A DNA stretch of 55,345 bases from Candidatus Acutalibacter stercorigallinarum (GCA_019112625.1 DXIW01000023.1:1-55345), one strand, 5' to 3'; counted from the stretch's first letter, positions 17,853 to 25,624 are shown. A program made the numbers and translations. The notes: generated by a model not told the origin, from the letters alone.

Positions 17853-18365
17853 ATGGTCACATTCGTCATTGGCGGGGCGGCCAGCGGGAAGAGCCAGTTC
17901 GCCGAAGGCCTGGTGCTGGCCGCCGGGGACCTGCCCCGGTACTACATCGCCACCATGCAGCCCTTCGACGGGGAGTGCCGGGCTCGCATCCGGCGCCACC
18001 GGGCCATGCGGGCCCAGAAGGGCTTCGAGACTATCGAGCGCTACACCGGCCTCTCCGGGGTCACGCTGCCCCGGCAGGGCGCCGTCCTGCTGGAGTGCGT
18101 GAGCAACCTGGCCGCCAACGAGCTCTACAGCCCCCAAGGGGCGGGAGCGGCGGCGGGGCAGGCCATCCTCCAGGGGGTGAAGTCCCTGCGCGCCCAGTGC
18201 CGGGAGCTGGTCATCGTGTCCAACGAGGTGTTCAGCGGGGGCTGTGATTATGCGGGGGACACCCTCCGGTACCTGCGGGTGCTGGGGGAGGTCAACCGCC
18301 TGCTGGCCCGGGAGGCGGACCGGGTGTACGAGATCCTGTGCGGGCTGCCGGTCCGCCACAAGTGA
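17853..18365 (+). CDS. cobU: Adenosylcobinamide kinase / adenosylcobinamide-phosphate guanylyltransferase
   Basis: A 170-residue bifunctional enzyme of the nucleotide loop. It has the P-loop GGAASGKSQFAE, the RIRRHRAMR segment carrying the guanylylated histidine, VSNEVFSGG, and the C-terminal YEILCGLPVRHK. It begins on the base after the cobT stop. The third motif (LLECVSNLAANELYS) differs from the more usual LTLWLSNLL, as often seen in clostridial CobU. Confidence 0.92.
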   Translation: MVTFVIGGAASGKSQFAEGLVLAAGDLPRYYIATMQPFDGECRARIRRHRAMRAQKGFETIERYTGLSGVTLPRQGAVLLECVSNLAANELYSPQGAGAAAGQAILQGVKSLRAQCRELVIVSNEVFSGGCDYAGDTLRYLRVLGEVNRLLAREADRVYEILCGLPVRHK

Positions 18366-18375
18366 GGTGAGCGTC

Positions 18376-19152
18376 GTGACTGCTTTGGAGACCATCGCCG
18401 TGGCCTTTGCCATGTTCTCCGCCCTCCCCTGCCCCCAGCCGGTGTGGACGGAGAAAAACATGCGCTGCGCCCTGTGCGCCTTCCCCCTGGTGGGGGCGGT
18501 GTGCGGCCTTCTGCTCTGGGGGTGGACGGCCCTGGCCGGCTGGCTCCCCCTGCCGGGGGTGCTGGCGGCGGCGGGGCAGTGCCTGCTCCCCGTGCTGGTC
18601 ACCGGGGGCATCCACCTGGACGGCTACGCCGACACCTGCGACGCCCTGGCAAGCTGTGCCCCGCCGGAAAAGAAGCGGGAGATCCTCCAGGACCCCCGGT
18701 GCGGGGCCTTCGCGGTGATCCGTCTGTGCGTTTGGTTTCTCGCGGACTTCGCCCTGTGGGCCGCGGTGCGGTGGGATACAAAATCCCTGGGGGCCATGGC
18801 CCTGGCCTTTGTGCTGGAGCGCTGCCTGTCGGGGCTGGCCATCGCCAGCTTCCCCCTGGCCAAGGACACGGGCCTGGCCCACACCTTTGCCGCCGCCTCG
18901 GACAAAAAGCGGGTGCGGGGCATTTTGGGGGCGGCCTCGGCGGGATTGGCCCTGGGGCTGGCCCTGTGGGGCGGCCTGGCCGGGGCGGCCATGGTCCTGG
19001 CGGCAGGGCTGGCGCTGTGGCGGTATTACCAGGTGGCGAAAAAGCAGTTCGGGGGCATCACCGGGGACCTGGCCGGGTGGTTCCTCCAGCGGGCGGAGTT
19101 GTGGATGCTGGCGGCCCTGGCGGCGGTCCAGCTGATGGAGGGAAGGATATGA
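18376..19152 (+). CDS. cobS: Adenosylcobinamide-GDP ribazoletransferase (cobalamin synthase)
   Basis: An integral membrane enzyme that joins adenosylcobinamide-GDP and alpha-ribazole. The 258 residues are mostly hydrophobic helices. The metal-binding motif appears in GGIHLDGYADTCDALAS. The GTG at 18376 is preceded by GAGGTGA at a good distance; another in-frame GTG lies nine bases earlier. It overlaps the next gene by four bases. Confidence 0.94.
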   Translation: MTALETIAVAFAMFSALPCPQPVWTEKNMRCALCAFPLVGAVCGLLLWGWTALAGWLPLPGVLAAAGQCLLPVLVTGGIHLDGYADTCDALASCAPPEKKREILQDPRCGAFAVIRLCVWFLADFALWAAVRWDTKSLGAMALAFVLERCLSGLAIASFPLAKDTGLAHTFAAASDKKRVRGILGAASAGLALGLALWGGLAGAAMVLAAGLALWRYYQVAKKQFGGITGDLAGWFLQRAELWMLAALAAVQLMEGRI

Positions 19153-19487
19153 TCTTTGTGACAGGGCCGCTGTTCAGCGGGAAAAAGAGCTATGTGAAGC
19201 AGCGCATGGGCTGGGACGACGGCACCCTGGCCCGGCGGGCCGTGTGGGACGTACAGGACCTGGCCGCCCGCTGCCGGGACCTGGAGGGCCTGGCGGCGGA
19301 GCTGGCCCAAAAAGACGTGGTCATGGCTGTGGAGGTGGGCGGCGGCGTGGTGCCCATCGACCCGGCGGAGCGGGCCGCGCGGGAGGCGGCGGGCCGCCTG
19401 GCCTGCCTGCTGGCCCAGCGGGCGGAGACGGTAGTGCGGGTGTTCTGCGGGATACCCACGGTGCTGAAAGGGGAGGAAACGCTGTGA
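19149..19487 (+). CDS. Short CobU-like P-loop protein
   Basis: A 112-residue protein that keeps the two ends of CobU: an N-terminal P-loop (VTGPLFSGKKSYVKQ) and a C-terminal segment EVGGGVVPIDPAERAAREAAG with CGIPTVLK, which resembles the end of CobU. The middle, with the guanylylated histidine and RHR motif, is missing. It overlaps cobS and cobC by four bases each, so it is kept in the operon. It could be a kinase-only paralogue, a partner of CobU, or a regulator of it; the sequence does not decide. Confidence 0.75.
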   Translation: MIFVTGPLFSGKKSYVKQRMGWDDGTLARRAVWDVQDLAARCRDLEGLAAELAQKDVVMAVEVGGGVVPIDPAERAAREAAGRLACLLAQRAETVVRVFCGIPTVLKGEETL

Positions 19488-20098
19488 AGATCTATCTTTT
19501 GCGCCACGGCCTGACAGAGTACAACAAGGACAAGCGCTACCAGGGCACCCGGGACATCCCCCTTTCGGCGGAGGGCCGGGCCCAGTTGGCGGTGGCGGAC
19601 ATCGCCCCCGAAACGGTGTACGTCTCCCCCCTCAGCCGGGCCAGGAGCACCGCGGAGATAGTGTTCCCCCAGGCGGAACAGGTGGTGGTGGACGACTTCC
19701 GGGAGATGTGCTTCGGCATTTTCGAGGGACGCAACTACATCGACATGGAGCACGACCCGGAGTACCTGGCCTGGGTGGGCGGCAACTGCGAGGGCAGCGT
19801 CCCCGGCGGGGAGCGGAAGGCGGAGTTCTCCGCCCGGACCTGCGCGGCTTTCCAGTCCCTGGTGGACCAGGCCCTGGCCCAGGGGGAGGAACTGCTGGTC
19901 ATCATGGCCCACGGGGGCACCCAGATGGCGGTGATGGAGCGCTACGCCCTCCCCCACGCCGACTACTACCACTGGTGCGGCCCCAACGCCGGGGGCTATG
20001 TGCTGGAGGCGGACAGCGCCGCCTGGCGCGCCAGCCGCACCCTGCCCCTGGTGGGCACGGTGCAGTACCTGAAACAGGAACAGGAGGGGGAAGCATGA
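19484..20098 (+). CDS. cobC: Histidine phosphatase family protein, probable alpha-ribazole phosphatase
   Basis: A 204-residue phosphoglycerate-mutase-like phosphatase with the catalytic motif YLLRHGLTEYN, then SPLSRARSTAEI, EMCFGIFEGR and the second His in IMAHGGTQMAVM. By position it should remove the 5'-phosphate of alpha-ribazole or adenosylcobalamin phosphate. GTG start overlapping the previous stop; GGGAGGAAAC upstream. It overlaps cbiB by four bases. The phosphatase fold is certain; the substrate is from context. Confidence 0.88.
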   Translation: MKIYLLRHGLTEYNKDKRYQGTRDIPLSAEGRAQLAVADIAPETVYVSPLSRARSTAEIVFPQAEQVVVDDFREMCFGIFEGRNYIDMEHDPEYLAWVGGNCEGSVPGGERKAEFSARTCAAFQSLVDQALAQGEELLVIMAHGGTQMAVMERYALPHADYYHWCGPNAGGYVLEADSAAWRASRTLPLVGTVQYLKQEQEGEA

Positions 20099-21057
20099 TC
20101 GGGGCGGCGGTGCTGTGCGGGTTCCTGCTGGACCTGCTGCTGGGGGACCCGGAGTGGATGCCCCACCCGGTGGTGTGTATGGGCAAGGCCATCACGGCCC
20201 TGGAAAAGCGGCTGCGGAAGGCCTTCCCCGCCACCCCGGAAGGGGAGCGGGCCGCCGGGGCGGTGCTGGCCGCCCTCCTGCCCCTGGGGACGCTGCTCCT
20301 CAGCGGGGGCCTGTGCTGGCTGTGCTGGCTCATCCACCCCCTGCTGGGATTTGCCCTGCAATCCTTCTGGTGTTGGCAGGCCTTGGCCATGCGGTGCCTC
20401 ATCAAAGAGAGCCGGAACGTCTGCCGGTGCCTCACCTCCCAGGGGCTGCCCGCGGCCCGGAAGGCCGTGGCACGCATCGTGGGCCGGGACACAGAGCAGC
20501 TCACGGAGGAAGGGGTGACCCGGGCGGCGGTGGAGACCGTGGCCGAGAATTTCTCCGATGGGGAGCTGGCCCCTCTGCTGTACATGCTCATCGGCGGGGC
20601 GCCCCTGGCCCTCACCTACAAGGCCGTCAACACCACGGACAGCATGGTGGGGTACAAAAACGAGCGGTACCTCCACTTCGGCCGGGCGGCGGCTAAGCTG
20701 GACGACGCCGCCAATTACCTGCCCGCCCGGCTGGCGGCGCTGCTGTGGATTGTCACCTGCCCCCTGGCGGGAGGCAGCGCAAAAGGGGCCTGGCGCGTCT
20801 GGCGGCGGGACCGGCGCAACCACGCCAGCCCCAACTCCGCCCAGACGGAGTCGGCCTGCGCCGGCTCCCTGGGGGTGCAGCTGGCGGGGCCTGCCAGCTA
20901 TTTCGGCAAGCGGGTGGAGAAGCCTTCCATCGGCGACCCCCTGCGGGACATTCAGCCCCGGGACATCCTCCGGGCCAACCGGATCATGGCGGCGGCCAGC
21001 GTGGTGGGGCTGGCGCTGGGCTTGGGGGCCCGGTGGGCCGTTTTGCTCCTGCTGTGA
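20095..21057 (+). CDS. cbiB: Adenosylcobinamide-phosphate synthase
   Basis: A polytopic membrane protein of 320 residues that attaches (R)-1-amino-2-propanol phosphate to adenosylcobyric acid. Family marks are LLDLLLGDPEWMPHPVVCMG at the N-terminus, AVETVAENFSDGELAPLLY, KAVNTTDSMVGYKNERY and HASPNSAQTESACAG. The start overlaps the cobC stop (ATGA). A 26-base gap with AGAAGGAGG leads to cobD. Confidence 0.95.
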   Translation: MIGAAVLCGFLLDLLLGDPEWMPHPVVCMGKAITALEKRLRKAFPATPEGERAAGAVLAALLPLGTLLLSGGLCWLCWLIHPLLGFALQSFWCWQALAMRCLIKESRNVCRCLTSQGLPAARKAVARIVGRDTEQLTEEGVTRAAVETVAENFSDGELAPLLYMLIGGAPLALTYKAVNTTDSMVGYKNERYLHFGRAAAKLDDAANYLPARLAALLWIVTCPLAGGSAKGAWRVWRRDRRNHASPNSAQTESACAGSLGVQLAGPASYFGKRVEKPSIGDPLRDIQPRDILRANRIMAAASVVGLALGLGARWAVLLLL

Positions 21058-21083
21058 CAAGACGAGAGAAGGAGGCAAGCGCG

Positions 21084-22145
21084 ATGACAGACAGACAACT
21101 GGTCCACGGCGGGGACTGGGCGGGTTACCAGGCGGAGTACGGCGGCCAGCCCCTGGACTTTTCCGCCAACGTGAGCCCCCTGGGGGTGCCGGAGGGCGTG
21201 GCCAGGGCCATCGCCCAGACAGCCCGGGAGGCGGACCGCTACCCCGACCCCCTGTGCCGCTCCCTGGTGGGGAAGCTGGCCGCCCGGGAGGGCGTCCCCT
21301 CGGAATTTATCCTCTGCGGCAACGGCGCGGCGGACCTGATCTTCCGGGCGGTGCTGGCCAGAAAGCCCAAACTGGCCCTGGTCACCGCCCCCACCTTCGC
21401 GGAGTACGAGGCCGCCCTCGCGGCCTGGGGCTGCCCGGTACGGCGTCATCTGCTCCGGGAGGGGCAGGACTTCCGCCTAGGGGAGGACTTCCTTCGTGCC
21501 ATCACCCCGGAGGTGGACATGGTGTTTCTCTGCGAGCCCAACAACCCAACGGGCCTCACCTCCCCCCGGGACTTCCTGCTGCGAATCGCCCGGCGCTGCC
21601 GGGACTGCGGCGCCCTGCTGGTGGTGGACGAGTGCTTCGGCGACTTTTTAGCGGACCCCGGGGCCCACACCCTGAAGGCCGCGCTGCCGGAGTTTTCCAA
21701 CCTGCTGCTCCTGAAGGCCTTTACCAAGCTCTACGCCATGGCCGGGGTGCGGCTGGGCTACGCCCTGTGCGGGGACGAAGCCCTGCTGGAGGAGATGCGC
21801 CGGGCGGGGCAGCCCTGGGCGGTGTCCTCCCTGGCCCAGGCCGCCGGGGAGGCCGCCTTGGAGGAGGAGGGCTACGTGGCCCGGGTCCGCGGCCTGGTGC
21901 AAAAGGAGCGCCCCTGGCTGCGGGCCCAGCTGGAAGCCCTGGGGCTGCGGGTCCTCCCCGGGGAGGCCAACTACCTGCTGTTCCGCTGTCCCGCGCCCCT
22001 GGTCCAGCCCCTGCGGCGGCGGGGCATCCTGCTGCGGGACTGCGGGAATTACCAGGGCCTGGGCCCCGGCTGGTACCGCACCGCGGTGCGCACCCACGAA
22101 GAAAACGCCCGCCTCATCCAGGCGGTACAGGAGGCGCTGTTATGA
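21084..22145 (+). CDS. cobD: Threonine-phosphate decarboxylase
   Basis: A PLP-dependent fold-I enzyme of 353 residues that makes (R)-1-amino-2-propanol O-2-phosphate for the cobamide linker. It contains LDFSANVSPLGVPEG, CEPNNPTGLTSPRDF, LVVDECFGDFL and the lysine segment LLLKAFTKLYAMAGVRLGY. It resembles histidinol-phosphate aminotransferase, but the position between cbiB and cobQ supports CobD. Starts at 21084 after AGAAGGAGG; overlaps cobQ by four bases. Confidence 0.93.
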   Translation: MTDRQLVHGGDWAGYQAEYGGQPLDFSANVSPLGVPEGVARAIAQTAREADRYPDPLCRSLVGKLAAREGVPSEFILCGNGAADLIFRAVLARKPKLALVTAPTFAEYEAALAAWGCPVRRHLLREGQDFRLGEDFLRAITPEVDMVFLCEPNNPTGLTSPRDFLLRIARRCRDCGALLVVDECFGDFLADPGAHTLKAALPEFSNLLLLKAFTKLYAMAGVRLGYALCGDEALLEEMRRAGQPWAVSSLAQAAGEAALEEEGYVARVRGLVQKERPWLRAQLEALGLRVLPGEANYLLFRCPAPLVQPLRRRGILLRDCGNYQGLGPGWYRTAVRTHEENARLIQAVQEALL

Positions 22146-23620
22146 GAAAAGCCAAAAGCATCATGGTGCAGGGCACCATGTCCGGGGCGGGGAAAAGCCT
22201 GCTGTGCGCCGGGCTGTGCCGGGTCTTTGCCCAGGAGAGCCTGGAGGTGGCCCCCTTTAAGAGCCAGAACATGGCCCTGAACAGCTATGTGACCCGGGAC
22301 GGCCTGGAGATGGGCCGGGCCCAGGTGGTCCAGGCCCAGGCCGCTGGGAAGGAGCCGGACGTGCGCATGAATCCCATCCTCTTAAAGCCCTCCAGCGACA
22401 TCGGCAGCCAGGTCATTGTAGGCGGGGAGGTACGGGGGCAGATGAGCGCCGCCGAATATTTTCGGGAAAAGCGCCGGCTGGTGCCGGAGATTCTCTCCGC
22501 CTACGAGAGCCTGGCGGCGGAGAACGATGTCATCGTCATAGAGGGGGCGGGCAGCCCGGCAGAGATCAACCTGCGGGAGGACGACATCGTGAACATGGGC
22601 CTGGCGGAGCTGGTGGACGCCCCGGTGCTCCTGGCCGGGGACATCGACCGGGGCGGGGTGTTCGCCCAGCTGTACGGCACTGTGGCCCTGCTGCGGCCCC
22701 GGGAGCGCCGGCGGGTGAAGGGGCTGCTCATCAACAAGTTCCGGGGGGACGAGGCCATCCTCCGGCCGGGGCTGGCCATGCTGGAGGAGCTCACCCGCGT
22801 CCCGGTGCTAGGGGTGGTGCCCTACCTGCGGGTGGACCTGGACGACGAGGACTCCCTGGCCCCCCGGCTGGAAGCCCAGGGGGAGCACAAGGCCCTGGAC
22901 GTCGCAGTCATCCGCCTGCCCCGCGTCTCCAACTTCACCGACTTCTCCCTGCTGGAGGAGCACCCCGCCCTGGGGGTGCGGTACGTGCAAAGCTGCCGGG
23001 AGCTGGGCGTCCCCGACCTGGTGGTCCTGCCGGGGACCAAGAGCACCCTGGCCGACCTCCTCTGGCTGCGGCAGAGCGGCCTGGAGGCCGCCATCCAGAA
23101 GCTGGCGGCCGGCGGCACCCCGGTGCTGGGGGTGTGCGGCGGCTACCAGATGCTGGGCCGCAGCCTCGCCGACCCCTGGGGCACCGAGGGGGGCGGGGAG
23201 CTCCGCGGCATGAGGCTGCTGCCGGTGGACACGGTATTCGGCGCCCAAAAGACCCGCACCCGGGTCCGGGCCCGAGTCACCGCCCCGGGCCTTGCCGGGG
23301 CCCAGCTGGACGGCTACGAAATCCACACCGGCAAAACCACGGTGGAGGGGGAGCCCTTCTGCCTGCTGGAAAACGGCCAGCCCGACGGCTGCGTGAGCGG
23401 GAATGTGTTCGGCACCTACCTCCACGGCCTGTTCGACACCGGCAGCCTCACCCAAAAGCTGGCGGAGTACCTCTGCGCAAAAAAGGGGATCACCGGGGAG
23501 CAGGCGGTGCCCGTCTCCCACCGGGAACACCAGGAGCGCCAGCTGGACCTGCTGGCCGAGTGCCTGCGCCAGGCCCTGGACATGGACGCGGTCCACGCCA
23601 TTCTGGAAGGGGGGCGGTGA
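22142..23620 (+). CDS. cobQ: Cobyric acid synthase
   Basis: Amidates the b, d, e and g side chains of adenosylcobyrinate a,c-diamide with glutamine and ATP. The 492-residue protein has the N-terminal nucleotide site VQGTMSGAGKSLLCAGLCR, FKSQNMALNSYVT, VIEGAGSPAEINL, and the glutaminase cysteine in VLGVCGGYQMLG with GTYLHGLFD near the end. The very long open frame that extends upstream over cbiB and cobD is not coding before 22142. Also called cbiP. Confidence 0.96.
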   Translation: MRKAKSIMVQGTMSGAGKSLLCAGLCRVFAQESLEVAPFKSQNMALNSYVTRDGLEMGRAQVVQAQAAGKEPDVRMNPILLKPSSDIGSQVIVGGEVRGQMSAAEYFREKRRLVPEILSAYESLAAENDVIVIEGAGSPAEINLREDDIVNMGLAELVDAPVLLAGDIDRGGVFAQLYGTVALLRPRERRRVKGLLINKFRGDEAILRPGLAMLEELTRVPVLGVVPYLRVDLDDEDSLAPRLEAQGEHKALDVAVIRLPRVSNFTDFSLLEEHPALGVRYVQSCRELGVPDLVVLPGTKSTLADLLWLRQSGLEAAIQKLAAGGTPVLGVCGGYQMLGRSLADPWGTEGGGELRGMRLLPVDTVFGAQKTRTRVRARVTAPGLAGAQLDGYEIHTGKTTVEGEPFCLLENGQPDGCVSGNVFGTYLHGLFDTGSLTQKLAEYLCAKKGITGEQAVPVSHREHQERQLDLLAECLRQALDMDAVHAILEGGR

Positions 23621-23621
23621 G

Positions 23622-24131
23622 ATGCGGGGCTTGATCCACCTGTACTGGGGGGACGGCAAGGGCAAGACCACCGCCGCCATGGGCCTGGCCCTGCGGGCCC
23701 TGGCCGCGGGCAGGCGGGTGGCCGTCGTGCAGTTCCTCAAGGGACGCCCCAGCGGGGAAGTCCCCCTGCTCACCGGGCTGGGGGCGAAGATCTACCGGGG
23801 CAAGGCCGGGGAGAAGTTCGTGTTCCAGATGACGGAAGCGGAAAAGCAGGCGGCCCGCCGGGCCCAGGACGCCCACCTCCGGGCCGCCCTGGAGGAGGAC
23901 GCCGACCTGCTGATTTTAGATGAGGCCTGCGCCGCCTGGCAGCTGGGCATGGTGGACGAGGCCCTGCTGCGCCGGGCGGTGCTGGAAAAGCCGGAGGCCC
24001 AGGAGGTGGTGCTCACCGGCCGCTCCCCCGCCCCCTGGATGCGGGAGGCCGCCGACTACTGCACCGAGATGCGCTGCTGCCGCCACCCCTTCCACCAGGG
24101 CGTCCCCGCCCGGGAGGGTGTGGAGTACTGA
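23622..24131 (+). CDS. cobO: Cob(I)yrinic acid a,c-diamide adenosyltransferase
   Basis: A 169-residue CobA/CobO/BtuR-type adenosyltransferase that transfers the adenosyl group of ATP to cob(I)alamin or precursors. The P-loop IHLYWGDGKGKTTAAMGLA, VVQFLKGRPSGEVPLL and LLILDEACAAWQLG are typical. Last gene of the operon, one base after cobQ, followed by a terminator. The C-terminal region HPFHQGVPAREGVEY matches the family end. Confidence 0.94.
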   Translation: MRGLIHLYWGDGKGKTTAAMGLALRALAAGRRVAVVQFLKGRPSGEVPLLTGLGAKIYRGKAGEKFVFQMTEAEKQAARRAQDAHLRAALEEDADLLILDEACAAWQLGMVDEALLRRAVLEKPEAQEVVLTGRSPAPWMREAADYCTEMRCCRHPFHQGVPAREGVEY

Positions 24132-24146
24132 ACCGGCCGCAAAAAA

Positions 24147-24180
24147 GGGAGCCAAGGGCAGACACCCTTGGCTCCTTTTT
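24147..24180. terminator. Bidirectional terminator after cobO
   Basis: A perfect stem GGAGCCAAGGG/CCCTTGGCTCC with six-base loop has Ts on the plus side and, on the minus strand, a six-T tract (AAAAAA at 24141-24146). It serves cobO and the convergent small gene. Confidence 0.9.
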
Positions 24181-24187
24181 CGCGCCC

Positions 24188-24451
24188 CTAGCCGGAAAGG
24201 CGCCCCTCCGGGGCCAGCCGCCCGATGAGCCGGGCCCGGGCTTCCTCCGGCGAGGCGGCGGGGCCCTCCCCAGTCAGATAGCCCAACGCGTCGTTCCACT
24301 CCCGCAAGGGGGCCTCCCCCGCCGCCACGTCCCGCAGGACCCCGGCCAGCTGGGCCCGCTGCCATCCCTGCAGCCCCCGCAGGTCGGAAAGGTACTGGCA
24401 GCCCAGCCGGCAGGCGCACAGGTCCAGCAGGTCCATCTCCGGTGTTTTCAC
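24188..24451 (-). CDS. Small protein of unknown function
   Basis: An 87-residue acidic soluble protein I do not recognise. It begins MKTPEMDLLDLCACRLGCQ, with three cysteines close together (CACRLGC), then an Asp/Leu-rich helical region and an Arg-rich end. The start is GTG with AGAGGAGG nine bases upstream, a strong site that argues the gene is real. It converges on cobO across a shared terminator. The cysteines could bind metal or iron-sulfur, but three alone do not prove this. No membrane segment. Confidence 0.7.
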   Translation of the reverse strand: MKTPEMDLLDLCACRLGCQYLSDLRGLQGWQRAQLAGVLRDVAAGEAPLREWNDALGYLTGEGPAASPEEARARLIGRLAPEGRLSG

Positions 24452-24583
24452 GGCAGCACGCCTCCTCTCTGCCTCTAGTCTCTGCCCTTTTGCGGGGGGT
24501 ATGCGGGGGAGAGAGAAAAAGTAAAAAAACTCGGGAGGTGACAGGAGCTCGATCAGGCTCGAGTCCTGTTTTGAATCAAATCA

Positions 24584-24857
24584 AAACCACTAGTAAACTA
24601 GTGGTTTGCTCAGACCCCAGAGGGGTCAGTACTTGCTGACCCCTGGAAGGGGTACGAAAGGACTACCATCGCATCGCTTGCTCCGTAACTGGTAAACCAG
24701 TCACTTCCTTTTTCCCACTCATTTCTGTAAACCGCTAACTTTGTGCAGAAGACTCCGCGTCTCTTTAAGGGATAAGTCACCTTTGCGCCTTTTTTGCACG
24801 TGTATCTCCAAAAATATTTGCCAAGGCTTTTTATTTACCCCTGGTAGAACCAGGGGT
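24584..24857. repeat. Series of short perfect palindromes
   Basis: Inverted repeats: AAACCACTAGT/ACTAGTGGTTT (24584-24607, two-base loop), GACCCC/GGGGTC (24613-24627), GGGGTCAG/CTGACCCC (24622-24643), ACCCC/GGGGT (24639-24653), ACTGGT/ACCAGT (24688-24701, two-base loop), and ACCCCTGGT/ACCAGGGGT (24837-24857). The second, third and fourth share arms, so they form alternative hairpins. Such series resemble the ends of single-strand-transposing elements or a structured RNA. Confidence 0.65.
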
Positions 24858-24999
24858 TTCCTTAAGCCTAAAGGCAGCAAAAAATCCGAGCCTCCGCCTG
24901 CGGCGGAAGCCCCGGGTTTTAGGGTTGGGGTGGCGGGATAGATGACAAGTAAAAACGCGTGCCGCTGGGGAAAAGAAAAAGCTGCGCCCTTGTCCTTTT

Positions 25000-25140
25000 C
25001 CGCAAAAAGTTGGTAGTGTAGCGGAGGCTACGAGTTAAGTCTCGCGTTGCTCGACTTGCTCGGCCGAGTTTCGCTGGGGCGAAACTCGCGGCGACCGCGT
25101 TTACAAGCAAACAGCGGAGGCGCAGCGTGGCTTTTTGCGG
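25000..25140. repeat. Interspersed repeat, copy A, with 10-bp terminal inverted repeats
   Basis: Bounded by CCGCAAAAAG (25000-25009) and CTTTTTGCGG (25131-25140). Inside are TTGGTAG next to the left end, a hairpin CGAGTTTCGC/GCGAAACTCG at 25065-25088, and the shared segment GCGTTTACAAGC-A-AACAGC plus GGAGGCGCAGCGTG before the right end. No transposase. Copy B at 25373-25453 is a shorter version. Confidence 0.7.
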
Positions 25141-25180
25141 GGAAGGCAGGAGTTGTCCTCGCTAACGCTCGGTCAACTCC

Positions 25181-25243
25181 GGGGAGAAATTGCTTGGGAG
25201 TTTGAAAAACTCCCATTTTGCTACGCAAAACCGCAATTCTCCC
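25181..25243. repeat. Compact three-stem inverted-repeat structure
   Basis: The outer stem GGGAGAAATTGC/GCAATTCTCCC (25182-25193 with 25233-25243, one bulged A) encloses two perfect hairpins: GGGAGTTT/AAACTCCC (25196-25214, loop GAA) and TTTTGC/GCAAAA (25216-25230, loop TAC). This is a neat three-way junction, as RNA or as single-stranded DNA. Confidence 0.65.
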
Positions 25244-25372
25244 GCAGGTAAAAACGCGGGCAAAAAAAGTCGCGGCGGGTGGCCCCGCGGGACAGGAAAA
25301 TCCCTCTGGGCTTCGCCCGCCGGGATTTTGTATGGAAACTGCAAGCCGCTAAGAAAAAGCCCTTGCCCTTAA

Positions 25373-25453
25373 CCGCAAAAAGTTGGTAGCAAGCCGGAGC
25401 GTTGTGAGCGCGTTTACAAGCGAACAGCGGAGGCGCAGCGTGACTTTTTGCGG
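25373..25453. repeat. Interspersed repeat, copy B
   Basis: Same terminal inverted repeats as copy A (CCGCAAAAAG at 25373-25382, CTTTTTGCGG at 25444-25453), the same TTGGTAG after the left end and the same right-hand segment with two base changes. The middle is about 60 bases shorter. Upstream flanks also match in part (GAAAAAGC...CCCTT). Confidence 0.7.
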
Positions 25454-25503
25454 GAAGGAGGAGCAAGGGAGCGACGCACCCGGCGGCTTTTTGTGCCGTA
25501 GGC

Positions 25504-25543
25504 AAAAAAAGACGTCGGAGCAAAGCGGACTTTGCTCCGACGT
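25504..25543 (-). terminator. Terminator of tRNA-Pro
   Basis: On the minus strand a perfect 14-bp stem (ACGTCGGAGCAAAG/CTTTGCTCCGACGT, four-base loop) begins at the tRNA CCA end and is followed by a run of seven Ts. Confidence 0.92.
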
Positions 25544-25618
25544 GGTCGAGGTGACAGGACTCGAACCTGCGGCCTCGTGGTCCCAAACCACGCGCGCTAC
25601 CAACTGCGCAACACCTCG
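25543..25618 (-). tRNA. tRNA-Pro(UGG)
   Basis: A 76-base cloverleaf with CCA encoded. The acceptor stem CGAGGTG pairs with CACCTCG, discriminator A. The anticodon stem CGTGG/CCACG encloses TTTGGGA, giving anticodon TGG (Pro). The T arm has GGTTCGAGTCC. It has its own promoter and terminator. Confidence 0.96.
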
Positions 25619-25624
25619 TAATGC

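Larger units (their letters stand above)
24480..25500. other. About 1 kb of palindrome-rich non-coding DNA
   Basis: No supported gene. The base composition is lower in GC than the neighbours. The left half holds short perfect palindromes with tiny loops (24584-24607, 24613-24627, 24622-24643, 24639-24653, 24688-24701, 24837-24857). The right half holds two copies of a repeat with inverted ends and a nested three-stem structure, listed separately. Possible remains of IS200/IS605-like or MITE-type elements; this is inference from structure only. Confidence 0.6.

Noticed and set aside
21084-22145. Histidinol-phosphate aminotransferase (hisC)
   Set aside because: Same fold, but the gene is embedded between cbiB and cobQ and fits CobD in length and motifs; no other histidine gene is nearby.
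24584-24857. CRISPR array
   Set aside because: The palindromes differ from each other, spacing is irregular and no cas gene is present. No direct-repeat/spacer pattern occurs anywhere in the window.
24741-24941. Possible 66-residue protein in the palindrome-rich block
   Set aside because: No ribosome site, crosses two palindromes, and the composition is that of translated repeat DNA.
25028-25603. Short overlapping minus-strand frames sharing an AKSHAAPPLFACKR-like string
   Set aside because: The shared string comes from the two copies of the CCGCAAAAAG-bounded repeat; it is not evidence of coding.
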